Positions 26,384 through 35,543 of a DNA stretch of 64,000 nt are shown in pieces (the stretch's first letter is position 1; the number at the start of each line of letters is the position of its first letter). Under the pieces are notes generated by a model, which was given only the letters and a program-made list of their open reading frames with translations, had not been told where the DNA came from and did not search any database. A program made the position numbers and the translations under genes. Source of the stretch: Ferdinandcohnia sp047238305 (GTDB lineage Bacteria; Bacillota; Bacilli; Bacillales; Bacillaceae_L); assembly GCF_047238305.1 (NCBI RefSeq), contig NZ_JBDFMO010000001.1, positions 3,224,001-3,288,000 of the forward strand, given 5' to 3'.

Positions 26384-26899
26384 ATGAATCATGTTTTTCA
26401 GGAATTGGTGGAAAAGCATAAGCCGAAAATTGTAGATAAAAGGGAATTTAGAGTTGTTGGAATATCGTGTAATACAACAATGATGGATAAAGACATTAAA
26501 GTCCCTAATATTGTTGAGGAATTCCATTCTTCTAGAATTGGCGAGGTCAAAAATAGAATTGATGAAACAATCTCTTATGGTATTTTTGTTGACCCGCCAA
26601 ACTTTAACCCCGAAAAAGATGAGTTTACTTGGATTGCTGGCGTAGAAGTATCAAATGATGAAGATATTCCAATAGATATGATGTCTATTACCATTTCCGC
26701 CCATCAATATGCTGTACTAGAATTTAATCCAAAGACTGATGATATTAATCCCTATCAGTTTTTATACCAATGGTTTACGAGCAAAGGATATGAAGAAGCG
26801 GATCTCATTGGTTTTGAAGTGTATAACCCATATAAAGGTGTAGATTCGAATTATATCCTGCATTTACCTGTAAAAAAAGTCAGAAGAGGTATTAAATAA
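26384..26899 (+). CDS. Stand-alone effector-binding (GyrI-like) protein 3
   Basis: This 171-residue protein starts with a short helix and then KREFRVVGISCNTTMM. FTWIAGVEVSNDEDIPIDMMSITISAHQYAVLEFNPKTDD and YQFLYQWFTSKGYEEADLIGFEVYNP follow the effector-binding domain pattern. It is the third such protein in the window and has no DNA-binding part. AGGGGATG precedes the ATG. The ligand is unknown. Confidence 0.78.
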   Translation: MNHVFQELVEKHKPKIVDKREFRVVGISCNTTMMDKDIKVPNIVEEFHSSRIGEVKNRIDETISYGIFVDPPNFNPEKDEFTWIAGVEVSNDEDIPIDMMSITISAHQYAVLEFNPKTDDINPYQFLYQWFTSKGYEEADLIGFEVYNPYKGVDSNYILHLPVKKVRRGIK

Positions 26900-26998
26900 A
26901 CGAAAATGACATCAGTTTAATAAGCAGTGGTATGGATTGCTGCTATTCTATATGTGTTTGTCAATTAAAAATATGAACAGCGGGATTTTATCCGTTTT

Positions 26999-27091
26999 TT
27001 TTTGCACACTTTAATTAATGAAATGCCTCCAGAACATTGGGGGATTGCAGGAGAATCCGTGAAAAAGCGAACACAAAATGGTGAGGAGTGA
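26999..27091 (+). pseudogene. C-terminal remnant of a tautomerase-family gene
   Basis: In the plus frame ending at TGA 27089-27091 the bases read LINEMPPEHWGIAGESVKKR, then TQNGEE. This is the recognisable C-terminal part of bacterial tautomerase_3-type proteins (E-M-P-x-E-x-W-G-I-x-G motif). No start or N-terminal part is visible upstream, where the frame runs into a T-rich stretch. It is a decayed gene tail in a 380-base gap. Confidence 0.65.
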
Positions 27092-27195
27092 CTGGGAAAA
27101 CTAAGCGTATTACTATTAATTAAATGAATTGAATCAAGTAGCCCAATTCTATGTTGTACATAAAAAAACAGTAACTTTCAATAACTTCGATTCTG

Positions 27196-27227
27196 CAAAG
27201 ATCATCAAAGATGGTCTTTGTTTTTTT
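27196..27227 (+). terminator. Terminator ahead of the HAD gene
   Basis: CAAAGATCAT-caaag-ATGGTCTTTG followed by seven T. There is no intact gene just before it; it probably belonged to the decayed tautomerase gene. Confidence 0.8.
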
Positions 27228-27283
27228 GGAAAATATGTGGAATGTTATGATAATATTCCATATAAGAAAGGTTGTGAAATTAT

Positions 27284-27961
27284 TTGAGAGGTTATAAGGC
27301 AATGCTATTTGATTTAGATGATACCTTACTTAATAGGGATAAGGCAGTAGAAAAAATGTTTCTAATGATTTTAGAAAAGTGTTATGAGGAAGATATTAAA
27401 GAATCAACAAAAAACGACATGCAACAATCATTCAAAGACTATGATAAAAGAAGCTACGGCATTAGTGATAAAACACAAGTGTTTGAATCTTTTTTTGATG
27501 AATACCCGCCAAAAGTTAGATTGCCTCACAGATATAGTCAAGATTTTTGGAACGAGAACTTTCCGCAATGTTTTTCTATAGATCAAAATACTATACATAT
27601 CGTAAATACTATAAAGATGCATGTTAAGGTTGGAATTATAACAAACGGTTCAACACTGAGACAAAAAGCAAAAATAATGAACACTCATTTAAATCGTTGT
27701 TTTGATACAATCATTATTTCTGAAGAAGTGGGATTTAGTAAACCTGATGAACGCATATTTGAATTAGCCTTACATAAGCTTAACGTGCGTCCGGAAGAAG
27801 CATTATTCGTAGGAGATGACATAGTAAAGGATATTGGTGGTTGCCAAAATGCAAATATGAAGGGCATATGGTTCAATCCTCATAAGAACAAGAATGAAAC
27901 CGAAATAAAACCTTATGCCGAGATCCAATCTTTTGATAGATTATTAAGTTATCTTATTTAA
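27284..27961 (+). CDS. HAD-superfamily hydrolase (subfamily IA)
   Basis: The 225-residue protein has all four HAD motifs: I AMLFDLDDTLLNRD (nucleophile and acid/base Asp), II GIITNGS, III the Lys in GFSKPDERIF, and IV LFVGDDIVKDIGG. It should be a small-molecule phosphatase with a helical C1 cap, similar to YjjG-type nucleotidases. The TTG start has AAAGG nine bases upstream. It is a single-gene unit with no clear neighbour link. Confidence 0.9.
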   Translation: MRGYKAMLFDLDDTLLNRDKAVEKMFLMILEKCYEEDIKESTKNDMQQSFKDYDKRSYGISDKTQVFESFFDEYPPKVRLPHRYSQDFWNENFPQCFSIDQNTIHIVNTIKMHVKVGIITNGSTLRQKAKIMNTHLNRCFDTIIISEEVGFSKPDERIFELALHKLNVRPEEALFVGDDIVKDIGGCQNANMKGIWFNPHKNKNETEIKPYAEIQSFDRLLSYLI

Positions 27962-28094
27962 AGAGATAAACCATAAGTTTTTCACTTCACTATTATTTTT
28001 ATTAAAATAATGATTGCTGTAGGTTAGCACAAAAGTAAGTGCTTTTTATGGTAAAATAAGGATACTAGTTTAATATGAAAAAGAAGGTAACAGG

Positions 28095-28910
28095 ATGGAG
28101 TTCATAAATGAAAAATTATTATTTATAGCATTGTTTATTTTTATCATCCATTCGATTGAAACACTAGCTTATGCTGTGAGGTTATCAGGTGCAAGGGTTA
28201 AGATGATTGCCTCAGCTTTATCACTTTTTAACATAATGGTGATCGTTTCAAGAATGGCAAACATGATGCAACAACCTTTCACCGGGAGTTTAATTGATAA
28301 TGCTCCTAAAGAGAACGCATTACAGTATGTTGAAGCCCAATTTCGAATTCTAATTAGTGCATCAACAGCTGGAACAGTATTTGGAATCATTCTCCTTCCA
28401 ACTTTTATTGCTTTATTTTCAAGAGCAATCATACATTTATCAGAGGAAAGAGGTTCTGTACCTTCTTTAATGAAAAGGATATTTTCTCTACAGTACATAA
28501 AGCGTGGCATAACACATTTTAGTCTTCCTAAGTTTACATACTTGCAGGATGCAAGAATAAAAGATATGCCCATTAGATTATTTTTTATAAATATGATAAT
28601 TACAGCTATCTATACAATCGGCGTTTTATCTGCACTGTATGCAGCTTTATTGGCTCCAGAAAGAGCATCTACTGCCATTATGGCCTCAGGTTTAATAAAT
28701 GGGATCGCAACAATCCTTTTGGTTATCTTTATAGATCCTAAATTATCTGTAATAGCAGACGATGTTGTTAATCAACGTGGGAGTTACAATAAATTAAAGA
28801 GTATGTCGTTAATGATGGTAACTTCAAGATTACTTGGTACAATACTTGCTCAATTTTTGTTCATTTGGGGAGCAAGATATATAGCTTGGTTTACAAAATT
28901 CATAGTATAG
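28095..28910 (+). CDS. amj: Lipid II flippase Amj
   Basis: This 271-residue polytopic protein matches Amj (DUF2837, formerly YdaH) over its whole length: FIIHSIETLAYAVRLSGARV near the start, IVSRMANMMQQPFTGSLID, and a C-terminal segment GARYIAWFTKF. Amj flips lipid-linked peptidoglycan precursors and can replace MurJ in B. subtilis. Six hydrophobic segments are visible. The ATG follows AAGAAGGTAACAGG. In B. subtilis it responds to cell-envelope stress through sigma-M; I did not see a clear ECF promoter here. Confidence 0.92.
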   Translation: MEFINEKLLFIALFIFIIHSIETLAYAVRLSGARVKMIASALSLFNIMVIVSRMANMMQQPFTGSLIDNAPKENALQYVEAQFRILISASTAGTVFGIILLPTFIALFSRAIIHLSEERGSVPSLMKRIFSLQYIKRGITHFSLPKFTYLQDARIKDMPIRLFFINMIITAIYTIGVLSALYAALLAPERASTAIMASGLINGIATILLVIFIDPKLSVIADDVVNQRGSYNKLKSMSLMMVTSRLLGTILAQFLFIWGARYIAWFTKFIV

Positions 28911-28996
28911 ATGTTTAGCTATTTTAAGCGGTATTTTACGAACAATGCTGGCTTGTGGGTGGAAAAAGGGAGTAATCTGGGAAAGTGAGAGAACAA

Positions 28997-29194
28997 ATGG
29001 GTACTAACAAGTTTAATAAGTTTATTGAAATTGCAAATAAACTAAATGATATTGAAATTATTCCATTGCTCATGGGGTCAGTTGGTTTAGAAGTCGTTAC
29101 AGGAACGTGTTGGAATGAGAAGAAAAAATGGCTTCAAAATGCTTTACAATTAAATGAACCAGAACATGAGTGGCTTCAATTTTTGTCCATTTAA
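28997..29194 (+). pseudogene. Remnant of a nucleotidyltransferase-like gene (uncertain)
   Basis: The 65-residue frame begins MGTNKFNKFIEIANKLNDIEIIPLLMGSVGLEVVTG. That looks like the first third of the nucleotidyltransferase-like proteins often mislabelled phosphoribosylanthranilate isomerase, in which G-S-x-G-L-E is followed by about 130 further residues. Here the frame switches to an unrelated charged tail and stops. It is probably an internal deletion or fusion product; a genuine short gene cannot be excluded. The ribosome binding site is weak. Confidence 0.45.
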
Positions 29195-29303
29195 CATCTA
29201 AGACAATAAAAAGCCTAGTTATTGGTGTAATCAGTCATTTTGAAGAAGGACTTTTTGCTTATAGTGGAGAATAGAAAACTACAAAACCATAGGGAGTGAG
29301 AAA

Positions 29304-29945
29304 ATGGCGACGAATAATGAGGTGCTTGGTTCTAATTATATCCCTTTTAGATTGATTGAACAAAAACAAGAAGTAAATAATTTAGTTATTGTCTTACCAG
29401 GGTCTGGCTACACAACTCAGGCCCCGTTGTTGCACTTTACCACAGGGCTATTCTTTACGAAAGGCTTTGATGTTTTACATATTAATTATTCTTACAATAG
29501 GCAAGAGTTATCTGAACTCAGTAATGAGGATTTCAAAAGAGATGTACAACTTGCAATTGACAAAGCAATAAAGAGTAAAAATTATAGTCATTATTTTATA
29601 GTGGCTAAATCAATAGGAACAAAAGCTTTAAGTGATCTGCTAAATAGTACAAGGTTCAACGATGCAAAAGTAGTATGGTTGACTCCAATATTACAAAATG
29701 ATGAGGTTTTTAAGACTATGGTCAATTGTGATAATAAGGGACTTTGTATTATTGGAGATAAAGATCCTTGTTTCATTGAGGAACGCTTTGAAAGGTTGAA
29801 AAATAATCACAATTTTACGTTAAAAGTACTAGAGGGTGGAAATCATGGCTTAGAGCTTGATAAGGAGCCAATAAAATCTATTGACCTATTAAAATGTGTA
29901 ATTTCTGATATAAATGAGTTTCTAAAAATGAACGGGCATCCTTAA
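29304..29945 (+). CDS. Alpha/beta hydrolase
   Basis: The product has 213 residues. VIVLPGSGYTTQAPLLHF gives the oxyanion region, FIVAKSIGTKALSDLL the nucleophile elbow (a K-S-I-G variant of G-x-S-x-G), CIIGDKDPC the acidic residue and VLEGGNHGLEL the catalytic His. It resembles dienelactone-hydrolase-type or KANL3/Tex30-like hydrolases. No signal peptide. AGGGAGTGAG precedes the ATG. The substrate is unknown. Confidence 0.85.
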   Translation: MATNNEVLGSNYIPFRLIEQKQEVNNLVIVLPGSGYTTQAPLLHFTTGLFFTKGFDVLHINYSYNRQELSELSNEDFKRDVQLAIDKAIKSKNYSHYFIVAKSIGTKALSDLLNSTRFNDAKVVWLTPILQNDEVFKTMVNCDNKGLCIIGDKDPCFIEERFERLKNNHNFTLKVLEGGNHGLELDKEPIKSIDLLKCVISDINEFLKMNGHP

Positions 29946-30042
29946 AAGGATGTCTTTATTTCACAGGAAAAATGGTGGATATAACAAATTAATGTGAATT
30001 GCTCGGATAAAGCCTAATTTTATTAACATCAGGGGGTAAAAT

Positions 30043-31833
30043 TTGAATAAAACAAGATATTCTAAAATATGGAACCTTGATAATTTGTATCAAGATGGGT
30101 CAATTCAACTAAATAATCATATAAAACAAATAGAGATTAGGATGGCTGAATTAGAAGAAAAATTAAATTCACTTGGTAACCTGTCGGAAGTAAATTCATC
30201 GCTTAGAATCGAATCAATAGTAAAACACATGGCAGACATTCGTTTTCACCTATCTCAAGTCAATTCTTATACAAGTTGTCTTCTTGCACAAAACCCAAAA
30301 GATCAAAATGCAATGACTGTAAGAGGGTTTACATCTTCAAATAATGCTCGCTTTGAGTCAGCAATTAATACATTTCAGAGTGTTTTGTTAAGCATTGATC
30401 AAAAGTTGTGGGAAGTCATAGTAGAAACTAAGGCTTTAAAAAATTATAAGTTTATACTTAATGAATGGCGTAAAAAAGCTAAAATTTCTCTTTCAGAGGA
30501 GGAAGAAGGGTTAATTTCAGCTCTGATGGTAGATGGTTACCATGCATGGGGGCAATTTTATCAATCAGTAATAGGTAGTATTAAGGTTGGAATTCAGATT
30601 GAAGAAGAACATAAAGATTTATCTGTTGGCCAAGCCATTAATTTGCGTTCTTACCCAAACAAGAATATTCGTAAAACGGCTCATCATGTTTTAGAAGATA
30701 TCTGGAAAGAAAAAGAGGAACTATTCTCATAAATATTAAATCATATTGCGGGTTTTCGTTTGCATATGTACAAAAAGAGAGGACAAGATAATGTCTTAGT
30801 TGAGCCTCTAATGGAAAATCGTTTAAAAGAGGAAACACTAAATGCAATGTGGACGGCAGTATCTAAGTATAAAAAACCCTTTATAAATTATTTAAATGAA
30901 AAAGCAAAAATGTATGGCGATCAAAAAATGCAGTCTTATAATTTTTGGGCACCTATTGGAGATAAGAATCAAAAGATCGAATATGAAGATGCTGTAGTCT
31001 TTATTTTGGAACATTTTAATCAATTTGGAAATGAAATGGCTAATTTTGCTCAGCAAGCATTTGATAACGGTTGGGTAGAGGCTGAAGATCGACCAAATAA
31101 ATCTGCTGTTGCCTTTTGTGCAGGTTTTCCACTATCTGGCGAATCAAGAATTTTTATGACATATGGAGACAGAATTACAAGTGTTTTAACCTTAGCACAC
31201 GAATTAGGTTATGCTTTTCATAATTATGCGATGAAACCAGTTGAAGGATTGAATAGACAATATCCATTAAGTATAGCTGAAACTGCTTCAACATTTTCTG
31301 AACTAATCATATTAGATGCAGCAATTGAAAAAGCAGAATCTGCTGAAGAAAAATTGTTTTTACTAGATGAGAAATTAAAACGTAGTGTTATGAACTTTAT
31401 GAATATACATTCTAGGTTTCTATTTGAAAAGAAATTCTATGAAGAACGTAAAATGGGCATCGTTTCTTCATCGCGGTTAAATGAGATTATGAAAGAGGTC
31501 TTAGATGTGGCTTACGGCGGATCGCTTGATCAGGCATCTTTTTACTCTTGGGTTTGGACACCACATTATTATCTGACAAAATCGCCATTTTATAACTTTC
31601 AATATACTTTCGGGTACTTACTTTCTCTTAATCTCTATGCAAAATCAAAAGAAAATGGGAGGGATTTTGAAAAGAATTATATAGAATTGTTACGTGATTC
31701 AGGTAGTATGTCTATGGAAGATTTAGTGATGAAGCATTTAGAAGAGGATATTACTTCTGTAGATTTCTGGGAAAAAGGAATAAAAATATGTGTCCAAGAT
31801 GTTGAAGACTTTATTAACTTAATTTCTACTTAA
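30043..31833 (+). pseudogene. pepF: M3-family oligoendopeptidase F, disrupted by an in-frame stop
   Basis: Both halves lie in the same frame and together give 596 codons, the normal PepF length. A TAA at 30730-30732 (codon 230) interrupts ...KEKEELFS-stop-ILNHIAGFRLHMYKKRG, where family members continue without a break; Gln (CAA) is the simplest ancestral codon. The zinc motif is also damaged: it reads HELGYAFH instead of HELGHAFH, so Tyr 390 replaces a zinc ligand (TAT for CAT). H386, E387 and the downstream ligand region IAETASTFSE remain. The intact enzyme degrades short peptides in the cytosol. The downstream half has no ribosome binding site, so no active product is expected. Confidence 0.88.
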
Positions 31834-31910
31834 AACAGAAGTAATTTTTCAATAGGGCTGGTCAATTACTCATGGCATTAAAAATTTTAGTAGAGAGAGG
31901 AAGAATTATT

Positions 31911-32099
31911 TTGGTACAAGAAATACTTGAACTACTTAACAAAATGTATCCTGTGAATTTAATAAAAGTTGAACCGGTAACAAACGAGATGTTTCGGTGC
32001 ACTGCTGATGAAGGTTATTACTATGCAAGAATTACAAACTATAAAAGGTATGAAATTGATTCAAGTATGTATTCATTTTTAGGAATAATTAAAAATTAA
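31911..32099 (+). pseudogene. N-terminal fragment of an aminoglycoside-phosphotransferase-like gene
   Basis: TTG at 31911 after AGAGAGG opens 62 residues: MVQEILELLNKMYP, then VNLIKVEPVTNEMFRCTADEG and YYYARITNYKRYE. This is the ATP-lobe start of APH-type phosphotransferases (F-R-C-T...Y-x-A-R-I-T). After residue 48 the frame departs from the family and stops; the HxD catalytic loop is absent. So it is a truncated stub and cannot be active. Confidence 0.62.
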
Positions 32100-32122
32100 A
32101 ACCAATAGTGGGAGTTAATGAA

Positions 32123-32455
32123 ATGAAAACTGATATATTTATTAAATTTCTTTTAAGTGGAATCTTAGTATCTTTGATCGTAATTGCATTTAATACTGAT
32201 ATTGATGACAACGTCCAAACCTCAATTCCTAATGTAGACGTTGAAAATCAGGGTGGTAGAGTTGTTCAAATTGCACCAAATCGAATTGGGATTGTGGATA
32301 CTGGTAATCGTAGTGGTTGGGAACAACTTGTGGTTTTTGATTATAATCCAGAAACAAAACAGTTTGAGGTAGTTGGTTCTATACCATATGAGGATATTTT
32401 TAATCATCCTGAAGAATTTGAAATCTCAACAAAAGACGATAAATACGGGAATTAA
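32123..32455 (+). CDS. Hypothetical membrane-anchored small protein
   Basis: The product has 110 residues: one N-terminal membrane segment (FIKFLLSGILVSLIVIAF), then a short domain with GGRVVQIAPNRIGIVDTG and WEQLVVFDYNPETKQFEVVG, which reads as antiparallel beta strands. It is probably exported and membrane-anchored. No family recognised. The ATG at 32123 follows GTGGGAG. A GNAT gene follows 33 bases later. Confidence 0.65.
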   Translation: MKTDIFIKFLLSGILVSLIVIAFNTDIDDNVQTSIPNVDVENQGGRVVQIAPNRIGIVDTGNRSGWEQLVVFDYNPETKQFEVVGSIPYEDIFNHPEEFEISTKDDKYGN

Positions 32456-32488
32456 ATTTTTACTTGGAATATAAATGGAGGGAATAAG

Positions 32489-32989
32489 GTGGCAAGAGTA
32501 GTAAAAATAAAAAGGGAGGAACACTCTCTGGAAGCCATTGATGCTCTATATAGAGAAGTATGGAATCAATCCATAAAAGAAAGATTGAAAAAACATATAA
32601 ATTACGACGGATTTAGGGGATATATCATCAAGTCAGATGATGAGGAAATTATAGGGTTTTCTTATGGTTATATATCACGATCAGGTCAATATTATCACGA
32701 TTTACTTGCAAATGAAATTGGTCCAATTGAGTATGAAAAATGGCTACAAGATTGTTTTGAGTTTGTTGAATTAGCTGTGCATCCAAATCATAGAAACCAG
32801 GGTTATGGTACAATTCTTATTCATGAATTACTAAAGGAAGTAACGAATAAGACCACTGTTCTAACTACTCAAGTAAATAATAGGTCTGCCCAAAGTTTGT
32901 ATCAAAGATTGGGATGGCTGGTGGTTAAGGAACCATTTATACCGAGTAAAAATGATTCTCCATATGTGATTATGGGTAAGGCTTTGTGA
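32489..32989 (+). CDS. GNAT acetyltransferase
   Basis: The product has 166 residues. FVELAVHPNHRNQGYGTILIHELLKEV holds the acetyl-CoA loop RNQGYG, and TTQVNNRSAQSLYQRLGWLVVKEPF is the usual closing part. The substrate is unknown. A GTG start follows GGAGGG. It may be co-transcribed with the short gene upstream. Confidence 0.87.
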   Translation: MARVVKIKREEHSLEAIDALYREVWNQSIKERLKKHINYDGFRGYIIKSDDEEIIGFSYGYISRSGQYYHDLLANEIGPIEYEKWLQDCFEFVELAVHPNHRNQGYGTILIHELLKEVTNKTTVLTTQVNNRSAQSLYQRLGWLVVKEPFIPSKNDSPYVIMGKAL

Positions 32990-33027
32990 TAGAAAGTTAA
33001 TGTGGTTAAACAAATTTTCTCTTTAAG

Positions 33028-33060
33028 TAAACCCCGTCCTAATACTAGAACAGGGTTTTT
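33028..33060. terminator. Bidirectional terminator between GNAT and lysE-like genes
   Basis: AAACCC...CTA-ata-CTAG...GGGTTTTTT with two small bulges lies between convergent genes. Confidence 0.75.
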
Positions 33061-33078
33061 TCTTCGCTTAATGAAGGT

Positions 33079-33702
33079 TCATTTTTGGCTAAAGGCAATT
33101 TTTAAGCCGATCAGGGTGAACAGAGACCCTTGAATATAGTTAATCTTTTTAGAGAAGGTAGGATTTTTACGTAGGAAATAACCAACTTTTCCAGCAAATA
33201 GACTAATTAAAGAAAAAATAACTAACGTTTGCACTAGAAAGAGGATTCCATAAACAAGCATTTGAATGGAAACATGCCCATTCTCATAGTTAATGAACTG
33301 TGGAAAGAATGCTAGGAAAAACAAAGAAACTTTTGGGTTTAATAGATTCATAATAACCCCTTTTTTGTACAAAGATTTGTAGTCTAAGGTGTCCTCATTG
33401 TGAAGGTTTAAACTCGATGTTTTTTCTCTAAAAGACTTAAAAGCTAAAAATAATAAGTATGCTGCTCCTGCGTATTTTACGATGGTGAATGCAAAAGCAG
33501 ACTTGTAAATCACAGCAGAAATTCCAATTGTTGCAGCTGCAATATGTAACAATAATCCGGTGCAAAGCCCAAGTGTAGTGAAGATCCCTGCATTTTTTCC
33601 TTTAGCGATACTCTGTGCCAAAGTGAATAAGTTATCAGGCCCTGGCATAATCGTAAGAACGATGGCTGCACCCAAAAAAGAAATAACAGAAAGGTAATCC
33701 AC
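33079..33702 (-). CDS. LysE/RhtB-family exporter
   Basis: This 207-residue protein has six hydrophobic segments and the LysE signature MPGPDNLFTLAQSIAKGKNAGIFTTLGLCTGLLLHIAAATIG in its first third. It should export amino acids or related metabolites. The GTG start has GGAGGG upstream. It is divergent from the next gene, with a shared 140-base promoter region. Confidence 0.9.
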   Translation of the reverse strand: MDYLSVISFLGAAIVLTIMPGPDNLFTLAQSIAKGKNAGIFTTLGLCTGLLLHIAAATIGISAVIYKSAFAFTIVKYAGAAYLLFLAFKSFREKTSSLNLHNEDTLDYKSLYKKGVIMNLLNPKVSLFFLAFFPQFINYENGHVSIQMLVYGILFLVQTLVIFSLISLFAGKVGYFLRKNPTFSKKINYIQGSLFTLIGLKIAFSQK

Positions 33703-33845
33703 GTTTATCCCTCCAATAGATTATGGTTCATTTTACCATAACCTTTTGAACTATCATAACAAGATTTCTAGAAAAAGATACTGAGTATGGATAATAAAGG
33801 AAAAATGCAACCTTTTGTTGAATAAGTTACAAGAGGAGGGATCAA

Positions 33846-34271
33846 ATGCATAAAAAAGAATTTATGAAAGCAATAAACTGGACTATTTTCATACTGGTTG
33901 TATTTACGGCGGTTATTACAGCTTACATCACACTCTATGATCTTAATCATCCACCTGCCTTTGGTGAAGATGCGCAATCTCGTGCGGGATTCAGATGGGG
34001 ATCATTGCATATTTTCATCTCGATTGCCATACTGATCATTTCGGCTTTTTTAGCAATAGGGTGGAAACGCTTATTTCCATTAAACGTTCCGATTGCGATC
34101 ATACTGGTTGGTTTTTGTTATATATTATTTTTTCTTACTTTCACGATTGGATGGGTTGGGGCGGTAGGCATGCTTGGGTTTTTAATTGCTTTCCTAGTAG
34201 GGATGGTTTTAATAATCTCTTATTCTGTGGCTAATCTTATTGAACGGCGAAAGAGTATCAATAATAGTTAA
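33846..34271 (+). CDS. Hypothetical four-segment membrane protein
   Basis: The product has 141 residues and hydrophobic segments at about 10-30, 52-72, 79-99 and 104-128. A loop of about 20 residues after the first segment contains NHPPAFGEDAQSRAG. I recognise no family. AGAGGAGGG precedes the ATG. The 226 bases after it hold no clear gene; a very short hydrophobic frame there was not accepted. Confidence 0.65.
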   Translation: MHKKEFMKAINWTIFILVVFTAVITAYITLYDLNHPPAFGEDAQSRAGFRWGSLHIFISIAILIISAFLAIGWKRLFPLNVPIAIILVGFCYILFFLTFTIGWVGAVGMLGFLIAFLVGMVLIISYSVANLIERRKSINNS

Positions 34272-34497
34272 TTCGCCTGTACTTATAGCGAAATTTGAGG
34301 GTTGCTTTTTTTTACATTATCCATTTCAACTCTTGGCATGTTCGGATTACTCATGTTATTTATTATTGTTATTAGTATGATGTTGTTTGGTAACTTTGGG
34401 TCATAGTTTATATAAGTTGGAAAATTTTTCATGATTGGGTTCAAGTTTGTAATATATATAAAGGAAACCGTTTTTTGAAAATCTGGAGGGGATAACG

Positions 34498-35037
34498 GTG
34501 AATCTTGGAAGCCAATATTTGAGAATTGTCATTGAGAGATTTAAAGATGTAAAAAGCCTTGGAGAGAAAACAATGACTCAGTTATCGGAAGAGGAAATCC
34601 ATTGGACCTATAATAACGAGTCCAATAGTGTTGCAATCATAGTAAAGCATTTAAGCGGTAATATGGTTTCAAGATGGACTGACTTTTTAACATCTGACGG
34701 GGAAAAGCAATATAGAAAACGTGATGAAGAATTTCTAGATGATATATCTTCGAAAACAGAATTAGTTACTGTCTGGGAAAAAGGGTGGAAAGTCTTAATC
34801 GATACACTAACCAGTTTAAGTGAAGAAGATTTATTAAAACATATATACATTCGAGGAGAGCGTCATTTGGTTTTAGAGGCCATCGAAAGGCAAATGGCAC
34901 ATTATGCTTATCATGTCGGCCAAATTGTTTATATTGGCAAGCAATTGAAGGATAGTACTTGGAAGAGCCTCAGCATCCCAAAAGGAGAATCCGAAGAATA
35001 CTTAAAGGAAATGCTTGAAAAACACAAAGGAAAATAA
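34498..35037 (+). CDS. DinB-superfamily DUF1572 protein
   Basis: The product has 179 residues. NSVAIIVKHLSGNMVSRWTDFLTSDGE and RQMAHYAYHVGQIVYIGKQL supply the His residues that in DinB-fold proteins bind a divalent metal. The length and pattern match DUF1572, common in Bacillus; some relatives are thiol-dependent transferases, but no activity is known for this branch. The GTG start has GGAGGGG. Confidence 0.87.
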   Translation: MNLGSQYLRIVIERFKDVKSLGEKTMTQLSEEEIHWTYNNESNSVAIIVKHLSGNMVSRWTDFLTSDGEKQYRKRDEEFLDDISSKTELVTVWEKGWKVLIDTLTSLSEEDLLKHIYIRGERHLVLEAIERQMAHYAYHVGQIVYIGKQLKDSTWKSLSIPKGESEEYLKEMLEKHKGK

Positions 35038-35244
35038 GGAAAGCTTTTTTCTTATTGGAATTTTGGAGCATATTTAGGTTTCGTTATTATCCGCATTTCT
35101 ACCATGTCCTCAAACATCAGTGGAAAGATACTTTACTTTCTACATTACCTTCAAATTGTAATTTCATAATTTACTGGATGAAGAAGCTTAAACAATTACA
35201 AACTTACATATTATGCACTTAATCAAATAAAAGAACTTAATACT

Positions 35245-35312
35245 CGCAAAATTTTGCGAATTTAATTTTTTTACTTAATCATTAAACTTTACTTTACCAA
35301 ATAATGTATAAT
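35245..35312 (+). promoter_or_regulatory. Perfect palindrome and probable promoter in a 359-base gap
   Basis: CGCAAAATTTTGCG at 35245-35258 is a perfect 14-bp palindrome, the size of a repressor operator. TATAAT at 35307-35312 is a consensus -10 box with only a weak -35 (TAAACT) upstream. Together they could control the small gene at 35397 and the MFS gene. The rest of 35038-35396 shows nothing further. Confidence 0.45.
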
Positions 35313-35396
35313 GTAACTATTCAATGAAATGAACGGATACACAAGTATACATCTAATATGAGACCTGCTCTGAATAGGAACGAAGTAAGGGGGGAC

Positions 35397-35543
35397 ATGA
35401 TGTTTTTTGAAGAGGTGAAACTTAGGTCAACGATTCCTTGGAAAGTAAAATTTTATAAAATCAAAACGGCGATTCTAACTAAAGTTGATGGACTATGTTT
35501 AAAGGGTATGGCGGTTCCGTATACTGCTACATTATATGAATAA
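35397..35543 (+). CDS. Short hypothetical protein overlapping the MFS gene
   Basis: ATG at 35397 follows AAGGGGGGA and gives 48 residues (MMFFEEVKLRSTIPWKVKFYK...). It overlaps the MFS start by eight bases, so its translation could couple to the transporter, which lacks its own good ribosome binding site. It may be a leader peptide. No motif is recognised. Confidence 0.5.
   Translation: MMFFEEVKLRSTIPWKVKFYKIKTAILTKVDGLCLKGMAVPYTATLYE

Noticed and set aside
34290..34408. Very short hydrophobic frame ending MMLFGNFGS
   Set aside because: GAGGG is adjacent to the possible TTG start with no spacing, and the peptide is too short to support.
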